Shown here: positions 38,801 through 46,383 of the stretch, piece by piece
How the letters are laid out: every line of letters starts with the position of its first letter
How positions within the stretch are numbered: the first letter of the stretch is position 1
Source of the DNA: Hyposmocoma kahamanoa
Lineage: Eukaryota; Arthropoda; Insecta; Lepidoptera; Cosmopterigidae
Reading direction: 5' to 3'
DNA: 64,000 nucleotides
Assembly (NCBI RefSeq): GCF_003589595.1
Contig: NW_020654810.1
Span: 10,835,233-10,899,232, forward strand
Notes under the pieces: generated by a model
Databases searched by the model: none
Told to the model about the DNA's origin: nothing
Seen by the model: the letters and a program-made list of their open reading frames with translations, nothing else
Program-made: the position numbers and the translations under genes

Positions 38801-41800
38801 CTTCCTTCAACAACCGAGTTTTTGAGGTGAATATAACTTAGTGTAACAAACTCGCAATAGAATCTGTTTGTAAAAAGATTGTGTAAAGAGGCAATTTTCC
38901 TTTGGCGAGTGAGATGAGGTACAGTTGGACAATAACTACGCATTAAACATGTTAGTGCTTTCACCAATGGCTTTCACAACAAAAAAATCAGTGTTTTAAT
39001 TTATACGGTAATGTATTTGCAGCTCCCATTCTGCGTAATAGCCGACCATGAACGCGAGAGTATCGTGGTAGCTGTGCGTGGTTCGATCTCTTTAAGGGAC
39101 ATTTTCACTGATTTCACTGCTGGCTCGGAAAAATTCGAAGCCGATGGTAAATATAATTATTATTTTCATTTTAGTTATCTCTAGAATTTACTGAAATTTA
39201 TTTTTTGAAACTTTTTCATTATTACGTAATTAAACTATTTTCAACCGACTCCAACAAAAGTAAGAGGTTCTCAAGTCAACTGTAATTTTTTTGTATGTAT
39301 GTATGTTAAGCGATAACTCCGGAATTTTGTGAACCAATTTTAATGATTCTTTTTTGTTGGAAGAGGGTACCTGAGCATTGGCCGCATTTCAATTTGAATT
39401 AAATATGCCGCCTGTAAGGGTTACAAACTATGGGATGAATCCGGTTTCGCGCTCTGTTGTCGATCGATTCGATTAGATATCGTACGATTTCTTTTCATTT
39501 TTATTCACAATAACCGAATCGAACGTCAAACTATCGTATTCGAAACCGAACCGAAATGACGTCACACCCCCGTACGATTACTCGTACTTCTCGACCGGGA
39601 AAGGCTACAAACGTTATTCAGAAATAGAATGAAGGTACAGAACGTTCTATTGTTTACAAAGCAAGAATGTAATATGGAAATCTTTTATTATTTGAAATAA
39701 AATCTGGATGTCGTTCAATTTTATTAATTTATTTTAATGCGAGACTAATGCATTCCTATATTTTAGACTTTAAAGTCTTCAAAATGTATATAAAAGGATT
39801 TAATTTTTCTTATGACCTATATTCGCCGACTAACTCCGTAAACGTAAACTCCGATAACGATATCGTATCCGAATCCGAATCGAACGTTTTAACTCGAATG
39901 TTCCAAATAGCCCGGAAAATTCGGTTCGAGAACGATATCCAATCGAACGATTCGGTTAAGATATTGAATAGTTCTGAATCGGGCTCCTGCACAATTAATT
40001 TGAAAAACACGCGATTTGGAACCGAAATAGTATTTTTCAGTTCGGTAGCGAGTACCATAGACAATAGAATTTTGTTTCTGAATTAAAAAGAGCGCCTTTG
40101 TGATATGGTTTACAAAATATAATTGTCAGAAGTGGAAAAAAATAATTTAATTTCCCGTATGTAGGTAACAATCGCGAAAATCTAAGAACTCAATATTAAA
40201 TTCAAATTCAAACTATTTTTCAAACTTCTGATTTAAAAGAGTTTCTTGTTACTGATTTTAATGTTCACAAATGATTTCTATTTTCTTAGGCTTGCCAGAA
40301 GACACAGCAGCTCACAAGGGCATGGCCATGGGAGCAGCCAAGATGCTGAAGAGGTTGATGCCGGTGCTGGACCGTGCATTTCAACAGTTCCCACACTATG
40401 ACCTCATTCTTACAGGTGAACATTGCACTAATTAGTTCCACATTTTGTATTCTATTATCTAAGATATTATATGTACTATATTATCATATTTCTATTCTAT
40501 TATCTAAGTAGACTATATGTAATAAGAAAAGTCATTGTTCTTTAAAGGAAAATATCACACGCACTGTAGAGATTACATAAGATGTTCACAGGAGTGTTCT
40601 ACATTTGCAGGTCACAGTCTCGGCGCCGGCGTAGCAGTGCTGGTAGCATTAAAGTTAAGGCCACGATACCCTCATCTCAAGGTGTATGCCTTTTCAACAC
40701 CTGGTAAGTTATTGTACTTACTACATGGTATTATCACCGACGCCACCCCTGTTGTAGTTATTTTTGATACAAGTGCGGAAAGTTAGTCATTATTCACGAG
40801 TCTCGAGGCTCTCGAAGACTCGAGACAAGTGAAAATGACAAATCCACACTATGAGTCCGCAATATGTATCAAACGACGTTTTTTAATACATTTGCGAAAA
40901 AACTACATTGAACGTAAAATTTACTGTACTAATTTATTATTCATTACTATTTTAATATTGGCTAGTGCACTCTTAAATAAACACAACATACCGAAAAACA
41001 GATACATAAATTACAAAGTTACCATGTAATGGATGCTCTGCACGGAGCAGTTAGAATGAATTATTGATAGACTGCTTGACTTTTTGGTTCTATCGAACGA
41101 AGGTTCTATCGAACGAATGCTCTATCGAACAAATGTTCGACACAAACGAAGAGTGAGAAAGCGAACCGTGTCGTGAGTTGGGACTTCACGTGAGAGTGAA
41201 CGAGACAACAATAATATTGTGAATTGTTGAATAATCTCTAAAATTATAATTGTAAAGTCGAATATTGCGCGCATGACTCATGAAGTTCTAAAATGATCGG
41301 GTTATTTAGAAGCTAGTAACCGGGTTATCCGATCACAGGTGCTGTTCGAATCATTTTTATTCGATCTAACACGGTCGACACTCATCTAGTTCTTATGACT
41401 GGAGTGTCTACGTGTGTGACAAGAAATAAATGAAAGTAGATAATAATTATCTTTTTTGCAGCTGGTCTAATAAGCCGAGAGGCAGCACGATACACGGAGA
41501 GCTTCGTAATGACGGTGGGTGTTGGCGACGATCTGGTAATGCGACTCAGCGTGCACAGCATCGAAAATCTACGGACGAAGGTCATTCAGACCATACACGC
41601 CACTAAATTGCCCAAGGTAAGGCATAAGTTATTTGACAAAATATTAAAATTGATCAGTCTTAGAATTAGCTCTAGACAGACAAACTGCATTTCATCTGCA
41701 CTCCGACTACAAACTTGCAGTTTGAATGCAGTTCAAATGTAGATAAAAAAACATAAAAGCAAAAAAAAAACATCAAAACAACACAAAGCCATCTGTTGAT

Positions 41801-44241
41801 AAAAAAACAAAATAGTCGCCATTTGCAAAATCCATAGTTGTTGTGTTGTGAACAATATTTATTTATTCATACAAGAATGTGATGAAATACGTTGTATGTA
41901 TCAAGAACAAAAAAAAATCCAAAAGTAACTCTCGTTAGTAATCTCTTATTTACGGTCTTTAATATACAATGTAGTATAATAACATTCTTTGTTCGTCCAC
42001 AGTACCGCATATTGCTCAACGGTTTCGGCTACGCCCTCTTCGGAGTACCAGCTCGCGATCTGGAATCAACATGGCGGCGGCCGGAAGACCTTGAAACCAA
42101 CCATTCTGACGACTCTACAGACGCGCTGCTCGTGCCGAGCGTGTCCACCGTGAGTGCTGTCAGTTGAGTCTTTCTTTACTACAGGTGTTCGTGTTGATGT
42201 TCGTGCCGTACTGTACTTAGCTGGACTTCACACAAGTGCTTAACAATTTGTGGATACAATATGAATATAAGTCTGATGTTGACAAGAAAATTATTTTAAA
42301 AATAAAACTTGTATCTATAACTTTACGAGACAATTTAATTTTTATTTGAAAAAATTGGTTAGTCCCGTTTAAAGTGTAGTTTGCAACGTCCTAAAATACT
42401 GACAGATACTATATAAAAAAATCTAAACAGGGTTATTTGAAAAATTACCAACCACCTCCTAGGACTATTAAGTACCTATTACTAATATCATAAACGACAA
42501 CTTTAGGTCCATGACGTGATAATTCATCAGATTTTATTTTCGTAGAAAAATAGATTGTAGCTGAAGTGACTGTTAAATAATGCTAATAATGCTATGTTAA
42601 ATAAAGGCATTGAAATACGAGTGCGGGTTGCACATCACACAAGTGTTTTAATGCCTAATTATGTACAGTTACGTACACTGCTAAAATACCAACTTTTTGC
42701 TTTTAACAACTTACCGTCTCGGATCGTTTTGCAAATGCTATCAGTTTGTATTGAAAGTAGATGTAGTACGTATAAAAACTCAGACTTATATTCGACGCGT
42801 AGTTATTTTTCGAGAAAGTGTTCACCGAGTTTTGTTTTGTAGCCGTATGCTGTTTTATATCACCGTTTGTTTTGGTTGATTGCTCATGCTCCATTTTACT
42901 GTGGAGGTAAGTGTTGCACGAATAACATAAATGTTTACACTTATGTACTTTTTAAATAATGTAATTAACATATCTGTTCTCAATCACAATTCCGTATATG
43001 TCTATTCTTCGTTCTTCGTGGTGTTGGATTTTATTTTGCTTGTTGCTTACGTCATATTTTAACCCGTTCATGGAAAGTACGCACACGAAAATATCACTAC
43101 TTTTCTTTGTGCCGCAGTGCTTAGATATTGATTCAATAAAGAATGTTCAATGTAAATCATTGAATTTTGTCAGTACGTTGTTGCTACTTCTCTATGGAGA
43201 AGCGGAAGGCGGCGACATAGAAAGCACTTGAAAATCGCATTGTAAAGCTTGTAGTTGATTTTTTAAGATCTATATAGTGAAACGAGATACCACGTACTTA
43301 TCATGTTCTGATATTTTCATTTCACGGTAAACGCCGTTACCCTCCATGAATGAAGTATTACAAAGTTTATATATTCTTTTATTCCTGTAACCACCATCAA
43401 ATCTTTTTCCATTACAACTCTCTTCTTTATCAATTAAACACGGCAAGATTAATACTTTAAAGAAAAGGTTTAAAATATATTTTGATTCATACTGCCAAAG
43501 GTTACCAGTGACCTACTTTTCTTGTTATTAAGTGTTTCAACAAAAGAAAACAACACCTGAATTTCCAGGAAGCAGCACTAGTGTCCCGCAACGTGTTCGT
43601 ACGACGGTTTTCCTCGGCACGGCTGTTCACCGCCGGCCGAATTCTGCACATCGTACGGCGCAAGCGCATGGGCATTGAGAAGTTAGTAGTAGTAACTTGT
43701 CAATTCCCTTTACATATTATTTATGAATTAAGTTTCAATGAAAGTTATTTTATTAACTGACTTTAAAAAAAGGAGCAGGAGGTTCTCAATTCGACTGTAC
43801 CTATTACCTATTGTGTGTGTGTAAGTGTGAGCGTGTGCGTGCGTGCGCGCGTGCGTGTGTGTGACATTTGTGAACCGATTTTGATGGTACTATTTTTATT
43901 TAAATTATACACTAAATAACATAAAATATTTCTGTTATTTACTCATGTCTGATCAAAGTAATGAAGAAAATGGGAGTGAGGAAAGGTACAATTTGGCTCA
44001 AACTTCTGTTAACCACTGAAATCGAAATGTCAATTAATTTATTTCTTACCTCGCTGTCAACAGGAAAGTGCGCACCCAAGAACCAACGTACGAAATGCGC
44101 TGGGCATGTCCTGAAGACTTCATGGAATTGCAAGTGATGCCTCGGATGCTACTCGACCACTTGCCAGAGAACGTTTATCGAACCATAGACACCGTGCTTA
44201 AGGAGAAACAAGCCTCCTACCGCGTCACGCACATCGTGTAA
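14758..44241 (+). CDS. DAGLB: sn1-specific diacylglycerol lipase beta (13 coding exons, 676 aa)
   Basis: It hydrolyses diacylglycerol to 2-arachidonoylglycerol at membranes. Join: 14758-14852, 28954-29178, 32203-32315, 33330-33551, 34124-34439, 38703-38826, 39023-39146, 40290-40415, 40611-40703, 41462-41616, 42003-42149, 43569-43681, 44064-44241. All introns are GT-AG and every phase agrees; 676 residues compares with about 670 in vertebrate DAGL beta. The N-terminus (GRKWLAASDDLVFPSIFEL) is beta-like. Four membrane segments fall between residues 20 and 170. The catalytic triad is inferred as Ser451 in GHSLGAG, Asp503 in GDDLVMRLS and His607 in GRILHIV. The beta assignment over alpha rests on the N-terminus and the short C-terminus. 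Confidence 0.95.
15722..16030 (-). repeat. Repeat family A, copy 3 (near full length)
   Basis: On the minus strand it runs from AGTTGCAGTAGAGCTCCTTG to ACTTGATGTTATAAAAAAA. It is one of the most complete copies, about 310 bp. The region 14853-15721 upstream, within DAGLB intron 1, holds no recognised feature except AAT runs near 15355. Confidence 0.82.
16205..16300 (-). repeat. SINE family B, body fragment
   Basis: It carries the reverse complement of GAGTTTGGGTGTAATTTGTG and the CGGGACTATG phrase of family B. The tRNA-like head is missing and AAT runs flank it. The following stretch to 16702 is unassigned. Confidence 0.65.
16703..16905. repeat. Repeat family F, copy 1
   Basis: About 200 bp match 53031-53245 closely, including TTTTACCTATTCTTAAAGTA and TCGCCATCTCCTGAATAATC with one change. 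In both places a family E element follows within 70 bp. Confidence 0.8.
16965..17235 (-). repeat. tRNA-core repeat family E, copy 2 (both arms present)
   Basis: Left arm ATACAAAGATCGAACACAAA and right arm, as reverse complement, ATACAAAGATTGAACACAAA flank a core of about 110 bp. Read on the minus strand the core has an A box (TGTAGCTTATTTAGGAGAGC) and a weak B box (GGTTTTAGCCC). Outer ends carry AGTGGACT. This is the clearest example of a tRNA-like sequence between inverted arms. Confidence 0.75.
17540..17725 (+). repeat. SINE family B, copy 2
   Basis: The tRNA-like head GGCTCCGTTGCCAAACGATT matches copy 33805 (reverse), and the B box is degraded. The body has CCCGCGATATAGGGTTTCCC and a tail of AAT units. 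Confidence 0.75.
18055..18490. repeat. Inverted duplication containing family A pieces
   Basis: Blocks at 18060-18105 (GGGGTTCCATTATTGAGCTC) and 18225-18270 (GAGCTCAATAACGGAACCCC) are inverted copies. A family A 3' end lies at 18115-18165 on the + strand and most of a family A unit at 18280-18490 on the - strand, so a family A copy seems split by or joined to a foldback. Regions 17726-18054 and 18491-19255 hold no recognised feature. Confidence 0.65.
19256..19690 (+). repeat. SINE family C split by family A insertion
   Basis: The family C head with CTCGGTGGCCCAAACGGCTT and GAATTCCCGGTAGGACCAA occupies 19256-19360. A minus-strand family A copy fills 19362-19562. Family C tail (GGTGTGGTTGTATGGCATA) resumes at 19563. 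This order implies family A moved later than this C copy. Confidence 0.72.
20052..20368. repeat. ACCGACTTC-ended inverted-repeat element, copy 2
   Basis: It runs from AAAACCGACATGAAAAG to CTTGAAGTCAGTTTAAAA, with interior phrases matching 3976-4405. It lies in DAGLB intron 1. The region 19691-20051 is AT-rich with no gene. Confidence 0.7.
20540..21220. other. GC-rich, CpG-rich island in intron 1
   Basis: Base composition is sharply different from its surroundings. Short repeated words (TGTGGCA, GCAGGATTGCAGGAT near 20866, ACGCAACG near 21125) and frames of up to 114 codons occur, without protein motifs. Flanks carry CGATGATCGG (20583) and GCGATGATCGT (21189), which may be remnants of related ends. 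It could be an old transposon or a regulatory island. Confidence 0.45.
21221..22180. other. Intronic AT-rich stretch
   Basis: No gene recognised. A TA-rich near-palindrome lies at 21468-21505. Confidence 0.45.
22185..22350 (+). repeat. SINE family B, copy 3
   Basis: The B box GGGTTCGATTCCCGG is intact, followed by the body with GAGTTTGGGTGTAATTTGTG and GGCACCCGCGACACATGG. The 5' part of the tRNA-like head is replaced by unrelated sequence. Confidence 0.8.
22795..22925 (+). repeat. ACCGACTTC group, interior fragment
   Basis: It contains GAAAGAGGGTACCTCGGTAG and GGGATGAATCCGGTTTCGCG, shared with 39350-39455 and 62970-63060. Its ends are missing. TTA runs lie at 22628-22650. Confidence 0.65.
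23325..23560 (+). pseudogene. LINE 3'-end fragment, RT C-terminus
   Basis: Translation gives FAWRMAIEWNSLPADLFPE and LDLFKARLNRHYL, the terminal segment of a LINE RT, then a stop and an A-rich end near 23545. A reversed relative lies at 36595-36790. It is strongly 5'-truncated. The stretch 23561-24299 has no recognised gene. Confidence 0.78.
24300..24450. repeat. Repeat family D, copy 2
   Basis: It matches 12955-13107 from ATGGACATCGGGTCTAATAC to CAGTACTGCCTAATTTTGCT. The following region to 25375 is unassigned. Confidence 0.72.
25376..25425. repeat. AAT/ATT microsatellite palindrome
   Basis: A run of AAT units turns directly into ATT units near 25397, giving a self-complementary tract. The stretch to 25939 has AAT runs near 25848 and no recognised gene. 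Confidence 0.7.
25940..26015 (+). repeat. ACCGACTTC group, 3'-end fragment
   Basis: GGAATTATCGCGTAACATAC and then TTTTGTGAAGTTGGTTAAAA match the right end of 3976-4405. Confidence 0.65.
26255..26375 (-). repeat. tRNA-like SINE head
   Basis: On the minus strand it carries an A box GTGGTCGAGTGGCTTG and a B box GGGCTCGATTCC at roughly tRNA spacing. The arms do not fold cleanly, so I call a tRNA-derived SINE and not a tRNA gene. No second copy was seen. Confidence 0.55.
26890..27450 (-). pseudogene. Reverse transcriptase fossil inside DAGLB intron 1
   Basis: Minus-strand frames give VAQGSVLGSLLYL (motif B), FYAD (motif C) and later TKFLSITD and IDDKINWKAQIESIYTKLN (the motif after the palm), in the order expected of a LINE RT but with frameshifts. 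A block of about 60 bp is present twice in inverted orientation, at 27060-27126 and 27228-27290. No intact frame remains. Confidence 0.72.
27451..28953. other. End of DAGLB intron 1, AT-rich
   Basis: No gene recognised. It holds an ATATAT-rich tract at 27895-27960 and a TTA run at 28057-28081. Confidence 0.5.
28954..29178 (+). CDS. DAGLB: DAGLB coding exon 2
   Basis: Residues 32-107. It contains the rest of membrane segment 1 (LVLIALVVEVIF) and segment 2 (LYLCSTLALQAVLMLLLAAL), separated by a short extracellular loop, then SARGTI as in other DAGLs. Acceptor TTTGTTCGCAG, donor AA then GTAAGT (phase 2). Confidence 0.93.
29179..30149. other. DAGLB intron 2, first part
   Basis: Nothing recognised beyond AT-rich intronic sequence. 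Confidence 0.5.
30150..30355 (+). repeat. GC-rich block, possible retroelement 5' sequence
   Basis: The block is sharply bounded and GC-rich. On the + strand near 30215-30330 a frame reads RGYGFTGVSGGSGGMHPGF before stops. It ends in GCGCGCAGCTAGCGCG. Composition suggests the 5' UTR of a retroelement or an unrecognised SINE; no second copy is in the window. Confidence 0.4.
31265..31525 (+). repeat. Repeat family A, copy 6
   Basis: It runs from GTAAAGCACCTTGTGAAAGA to CGTCCCGTCACTTCGTATCA and an A tail at 31514. About 50 bp of the usual middle are deleted. Confidence 0.8.
31785..31995. repeat. Possible inverted-repeat element with repeated GCCGGGTACCCACTAGCGAG word
   Basis: GCCGGGTACCCACTAGCGAG (31792) recurs as GCCGGATACTCATTAGCGAG (31842), and a third weaker form GCGGCACTCATTCTAGCGAG lies near 31961. 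The sequence is CpG-rich. The pattern fits the end motif of a non-autonomous transposon; the inverted partner was not found. Confidence 0.45.
32203..32315 (+). CDS. DAGLB: DAGLB coding exon 3
   Basis: Residues 107-145. It encodes the third membrane segment (VFLVLPEIALNVMGTMW). PE in this helix matches the DAGL family. Acceptor TTCTGTCTGCAG, donor A then GTAAGT (phase 1). Confidence 0.92.
32435..32690 (-). repeat. Repeat family A, copy 7
   Basis: A minus-strand copy 120 bp downstream of DAGLB exon 3. It has the A-rich 3' end at 32435-32450 and reaches AGTAGCAGTAGAGCTCCTTG at 32670-32690. Confidence 0.8.
33330..33551 (+). CDS. DAGLB: DAGLB coding exon 4
   Basis: Residues 145-219. It contains membrane segment 4 (VLFNWVQLGLTVFGLFMVFD) ending in the conserved FDPLG, then a basic cytosolic linker with WSRRFRWLFCW, matching the CCW-type segment before the lipase domain. 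Confidence 0.93.
33805..33998 (-). repeat. SINE family B, copy 4 (most complete head)
   Basis: On the minus strand the tRNA-like head is GCCTCCGTGGCCGAACGGTT, then ACCATACTGGATTGCCACGC and the B box GGGTTCGATTCCC, followed by the family B body. It lies in DAGLB intron 4, about 125 bp before exon 5. Confidence 0.82.
34124..34439 (+). CDS. DAGLB: DAGLB coding exon 5
   Basis: Residues 219-324. Conserved STDLVPSDVVAG, then a charged linker, the AAYGWPYVIY block at the start of the lipase fold, and a Cys cluster (TCCCC) likely to be a palmitoylation-type or membrane-contact site. Donor CG then GTAAGT (phase 2). Confidence 0.94.
34440..35799. other. DAGLB intron 5, first part
   Basis: AT-rich sequence with no recognised gene or repeat. 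Near 35205 and 35245 a weak direct repeat around CGGATCACGAAGACTAATATA and TAGGACCGAAAG occurs. Confidence 0.45.
35839..37141. mobile_element. TA-flanked TIR DNA transposon, 1303 bp, pogo-like in style
   Basis: The ends are inverted repeats starting GGGGGAAGTCCCCTA and ending TAGGGGACTTCCCCC, with TA on both sides (35837-35838 and 37142-37143). This is the target duplication of Tc1/mariner/pogo elements, and the host family A copy proves the boundaries. A Lys/Glu-rich frame near 36325-36570 (REHEMEDTKKKEKWDQ, then TREKGKQTKEVKAKG) resembles the C-terminal tail of pogo-type transposases, and a Cys-rich snippet (CSESYKCDRC) lies near 36860. No DDE core remains. At least six copies of a CCGGACA-type word lie in the ends and middle. 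Confidence 0.85.
36595..36790 (-). pseudogene. LINE 3'-end fragment within the TIR transposon
   Basis: On the minus strand it matches 23390-23550: YSLNAIIWTISRRERIGII-like codons in broken frames, TAGGCATTATTTA, GTATGCTACATC and CAGATGAGATGGAAG-like sequence, ending in an A-rich tract at 36583-36597. It indicates that a LINE fragment was captured or inserted in the transposon. Confidence 0.7.
37410..37515 (+). repeat. SINE family C remnant
   Basis: GATGGCCCAACGGTTCGGGG resembles the C head; TTCTGGTCTGGATGTTCTAG and CTACCCCAGTGGGCACTCG resemble the C body at 56340-56400. Internal parts are deleted. Confidence 0.55.
37520..37600 (+). repeat. hAT-like terminal fragment
   Basis: TAGGTTCCCAAACGTTTTGG followed by TTCACCGCCCAC is the style of hAT transposon termini. 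A CCCCTGGAACTCTTTAGCCC stretch at 37760 may belong to it. The other end was not found. Confidence 0.45.
38275..38595 (-). repeat. Repeat family A, copy 9 (near full length)
   Basis: On the minus strand it runs from AGTAGCAGTAGAGCTCGTTG to ACTTGGTTTTTATTAAAAAA. It ends about 110 bp before DAGLB exon 6. Confidence 0.82.
38703..38826 (+). CDS. DAGLB: DAGLB coding exon 6
   Basis: Residues 324-365. DDNCCLCHFAGVKYMSS is followed by ADDIIFASFNNRVFE, corresponding to the family segment FIHVSFHDKVYE. It ends in phase 0 (GAG then GTGAAT). Confidence 0.92.
39023..39146 (+). CDS. DAGLB: DAGLB coding exon 7
   Basis: Residues 366-407. LPFCVIADHERESIVVAVRG is a core strand of the alpha/beta hydrolase fold. 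Ser replaces the usual Thr after VRG, followed by DIFTDFTA, the conserved D-x-x-TD block. Confidence 0.93.
39240..39455 (+). repeat. ACCGACTTC group, left-half copy
   Basis: It starts CAACCGACTCCAACAAAAG, then AGAGGTTCTCAAGTCAACTG, CGATAACTCCGGAATTTTGT and GGGATGAATCCGGTTTCGCG. The right end is missing. It lies in DAGLB intron 7. Confidence 0.7.
39460..40085. repeat. CGAA/TTCG-rich block in DAGLB intron 7
   Basis: It is full of AACCGAATCGAACG-type words and their reverse complements (39516, 39890, 39945), with a 112-codon frame on + and an 84-codon frame on -. Neither frame has recognisable motifs; the openness follows from the CGAA words. Possibly a decayed inverted-repeat transposon. Confidence 0.45.
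40290..40415 (+). CDS. DAGLB: DAGLB coding exon 8
   Basis: Residues 407-449. AHKGMAMGAAKMLKRL is the conserved helix (HKG) before the nucleophile strand; it ends YDLILT and G, leading into the GHSLG elbow in exon 9. Confidence 0.92.
40611..40703 (+). CDS. DAGLB: DAGLB coding exon 9 (catalytic Ser)
   Basis: Residues 449-480. GHSLGAGVAVLVALKLRPRY carries the nucleophile Ser451 in a perfect lipase elbow. VYAFSTPG follows where other DAGLs have CYAFSPPG. Confidence 0.95.
41083..41140 (+). repeat. Short tandem repeat, about 18-bp unit
   Basis: GTTCTATCGAACGAAG, then GTTCTATCGAACGAAT and GCTCTATCGAACAAAT follow in tandem, three units with few changes, inside DAGLB intron 9. The intron otherwise holds no feature. 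Confidence 0.75.
41462..41616 (+). CDS. DAGLB: DAGLB coding exon 10 (catalytic Asp)
   Basis: Residues 480-531. GDDLVMRLSVHSIENL aligns with family GKDVIPRLS. Asp503 is the inferred triad Asp; the preceding Lys of the family is Asp here and the usual Pro is Met. The acceptor is a long T tract then GCAG. Confidence 0.92.
42003..42149 (+). CDS. DAGLB: DAGLB coding exon 11 (start of regulatory loop)
   Basis: Residues 532-580. YRILLNGFGYALFGVPA matches the family KYKILLHG...LFGG block. The acidic, Ser-rich remainder (HSDDSTDALLVPSVST) belongs to the regulatory loop inserted between the Asp and His of the triad, a phosphorylation-prone region in other DAGLs. Confidence 0.9.
42150..43568. other. 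DAGLB intron 11
   Basis: No repeat or gene recognised. Frames at 42594-42894 and 42998-43231 are unsupported. Confidence 0.5.
43569..43681 (+). CDS. DAGLB: DAGLB coding exon 12 (catalytic His)
   Basis: Residues 581-618. It ends the regulatory loop and contains TAGRILHIVRRKR. His607 aligns with the triad His of GRIIHL. Confidence 0.93.
43757..43890 (+). repeat. ACCGACTTC group fragment with GT/GC microsatellite
   Basis: GACTTTAAAAAAAGGAGCAG and GGTTCTCAATTCGACTGTAC are followed by a GTGTGT/GCGTGC tract at 43815-43862, and then TTTGTGAACCGATTTTGATG. The microsatellite sits where other copies have TGTATGTATGTT, so it probably expanded from that word. Confidence 0.75.
44064..44241 (+). CDS. DAGLB: DAGLB coding exon 13 and stop
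   Basis: Residues 618-676. EMRWACPEDFMELQVMPRML aligns with family AKWSHEAEFSKILIGPKML, then DHLPENVYRTIDTVL. The TAA is at 44239-44241. The tail after the lipase domain is short, as in DAGL beta and unlike DAGL alpha. Confidence 0.93.
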
Positions 44242-45405
44242 ACAATTGACCTTTCAGAGCATTTATACCTATATTTTTTGTATTCTCGGTAGATGTGAGT
44301 GAACACATGCTAGGGCCAAATGATAATTTTTGACAATTTTACTCGCACTAAGCCAGTAAAGTGACGAGGCAGCTGTAAAATCGGACAAACATAATATTTT
44401 ATAAGTTTTTTAATAATATTTTTTATACTACTTCACTTTCACTCAAAGCAAATCATGACTTGCATTTTTGTTAATTTTGGTTCCTATCACGCTTCTCATT
44501 AAGAGTGTTTACTCGTAAAGTACATGAATATTTTTATCTGAAATTATGGAATAATCTTATGTAAATATTGTTTATGAATCTCTTTTGTAAGGATAGTGAC
44601 AAACCAGTGTTTACATTTTTAGTTAGGAAAGGAATTAGTATAAGAAATGTGAGAAGACTGTGATGATGTTTTAGAATGAAATGTTGTTGTAAGTGAAGAG
44701 TTTATTTGCGTGATGGAAAGTCTTTATGTAGGGTTATTTTGTGAATTTAGTGTAAGATCTGTTGCTGTAAGTTTCACAGAAACTTGAGCGATTTACCTCT
44801 CGTACGTTAACATATCAACGTTTTGAACGTTCTCATTCCCATTTCATACTGTTATTTCGGTCTCAATTTATATTTTAATTCCTCTGACACATACTCAACA
44901 TCATTTTGTACAATTTTGGCACAAACTTTGAGGCACAGACTCACGTTGGTATAAACAGTCGAAAATAATTACTAATTATAATTACTCTTTTGCCATTCAA
45001 AAGCATCAGCAACCTTTAAATTCATTTGCTCAAATCGAAAAGCAATTATTTTTTTCTAGAAAGCAGCATAATTACACTTAAAATTAGTGTTACGTGTGAA
45101 TCTTGTGAAAGTACCACTAAGAACAATAACTAGAATAGTGTAGATTAACGTGTTACCGGAGTCAATTAGAAATAAATTATTGATGAAGCTTTTTACCCCA
45201 TCACAACCTTCATAACATCATTGCCTAATTTAGAACTTTAACGTTATATTACATGAGTAGGCCAAATAGATTTTTCTAAGTATGTAACTAAGTACCTATT
45301 ATGAAACTTTACTTTTAATATTCACCTATTCTACCACTTTTTCAAGGTACAGTACACTGCACAATAAAGTAAGAAAGTTGCCAATTCACGTTTTATAAAT
45401 AAACT
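44242..45405 (+). other. Presumed DAGLB 3' UTR and candidate poly(A) signals
   Basis: It follows the stop codon directly and is free of recognised repeats, unlike most of the window, which fits transcribed sequence. AATAAA occurs at 45363-45368 and 45398-45403. The end point is an inference. Confidence 0.5.
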
Positions 45406-46380
45406 GCAATGCTATAATAACAAAAACGGTGTAGTAAGGACCAAAAAATTAGTGTAACTTGTATGGCTGACTATACTTTACCATCGGGAACAACTTTGCA
45501 TTAACTTTTTAAACCGAACAGAGTTTCGTCTCTCTGTGGTTTGTACATAGCATTTACTTCAAATGATACATTCCATTTGTATTCACGATACCCCTCAGTC
45601 CATAGGAGCAGGAGTGTGTGTGGTGCCTTGTGATTAGAAATAGGTAAATGAGTAGATGTCTTAAGATGGAAAGATGCATTTGATTTTCTAGTTTAAACTC
45701 TAAATGAAAACAAAAAATAATAATTTCTTTCCTTCTCAGTTTTCACTGGACTTCTATTTACCAGATACGATTATTTATGTCTATGTTGACCAGAACCACA
45801 TATAAAATTTGCCGTAACATCTCGCCATCGCTTCTCAAGGGTTTCTTCTCAATTTCAAAGGTTGACCTAAAGTTGTTGATCGTCATCTGATACTGATCAA
45901 TAAGTTATAACATGATTGAAGATGGAACAAACTGACGTTTATTTATTTATTTTATTGCCGTTTGTACTTCCAATATAATTTATATGTTATATTTGGTGTT
46001 GACTCTGTTGCATTCAATCTAAAATCAGTTATCCACTGATCATTTGCTGATCACTCCTTCTTTCACCGTATCTTCTACATCCATCTGCCTCCTATCATAA
46101 CACATTGTTCTCCGTACAACTTTGGCAAATTAGTCGTAAAATTAAGATCAGGCAACACAATCGACACCTAAGTTTACGTCCCTTTTGTTGAATATTACTT
46201 TGAGAATTCTCATAATGAATTTCGTGTAGTTTTATAGAGCACTGTTACATTAAACCAATGGTTTTTGTTACTTAAATATATGATTTTCTAAAACTCTCTT
46301 CAAGTTAAACTGCGGAAACGTTAAAAAACATTTTAATTTTTCAGACTTGGTTACGGTCGCGTATTTTAATATGAGGCATC
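45406..46380. other. Intergenic stretch
   Basis: Nothing recognised. Confidence 0.45.
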
Positions 46381-46383
46381 TTA

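Noticed and set aside
39748..40086. 112-codon + strand frame in DAGLB intron 7
   Set aside because: Its openness comes from repeated CGAA words; the opposite strand is open too, and no splice signals connect it to DAGLB.
43815..43862. GT/GC-rich tract as Z-DNA regulatory element
   Set aside because: It replaces a TGTATGTATG word present in sister repeats, so simple microsatellite growth explains it.
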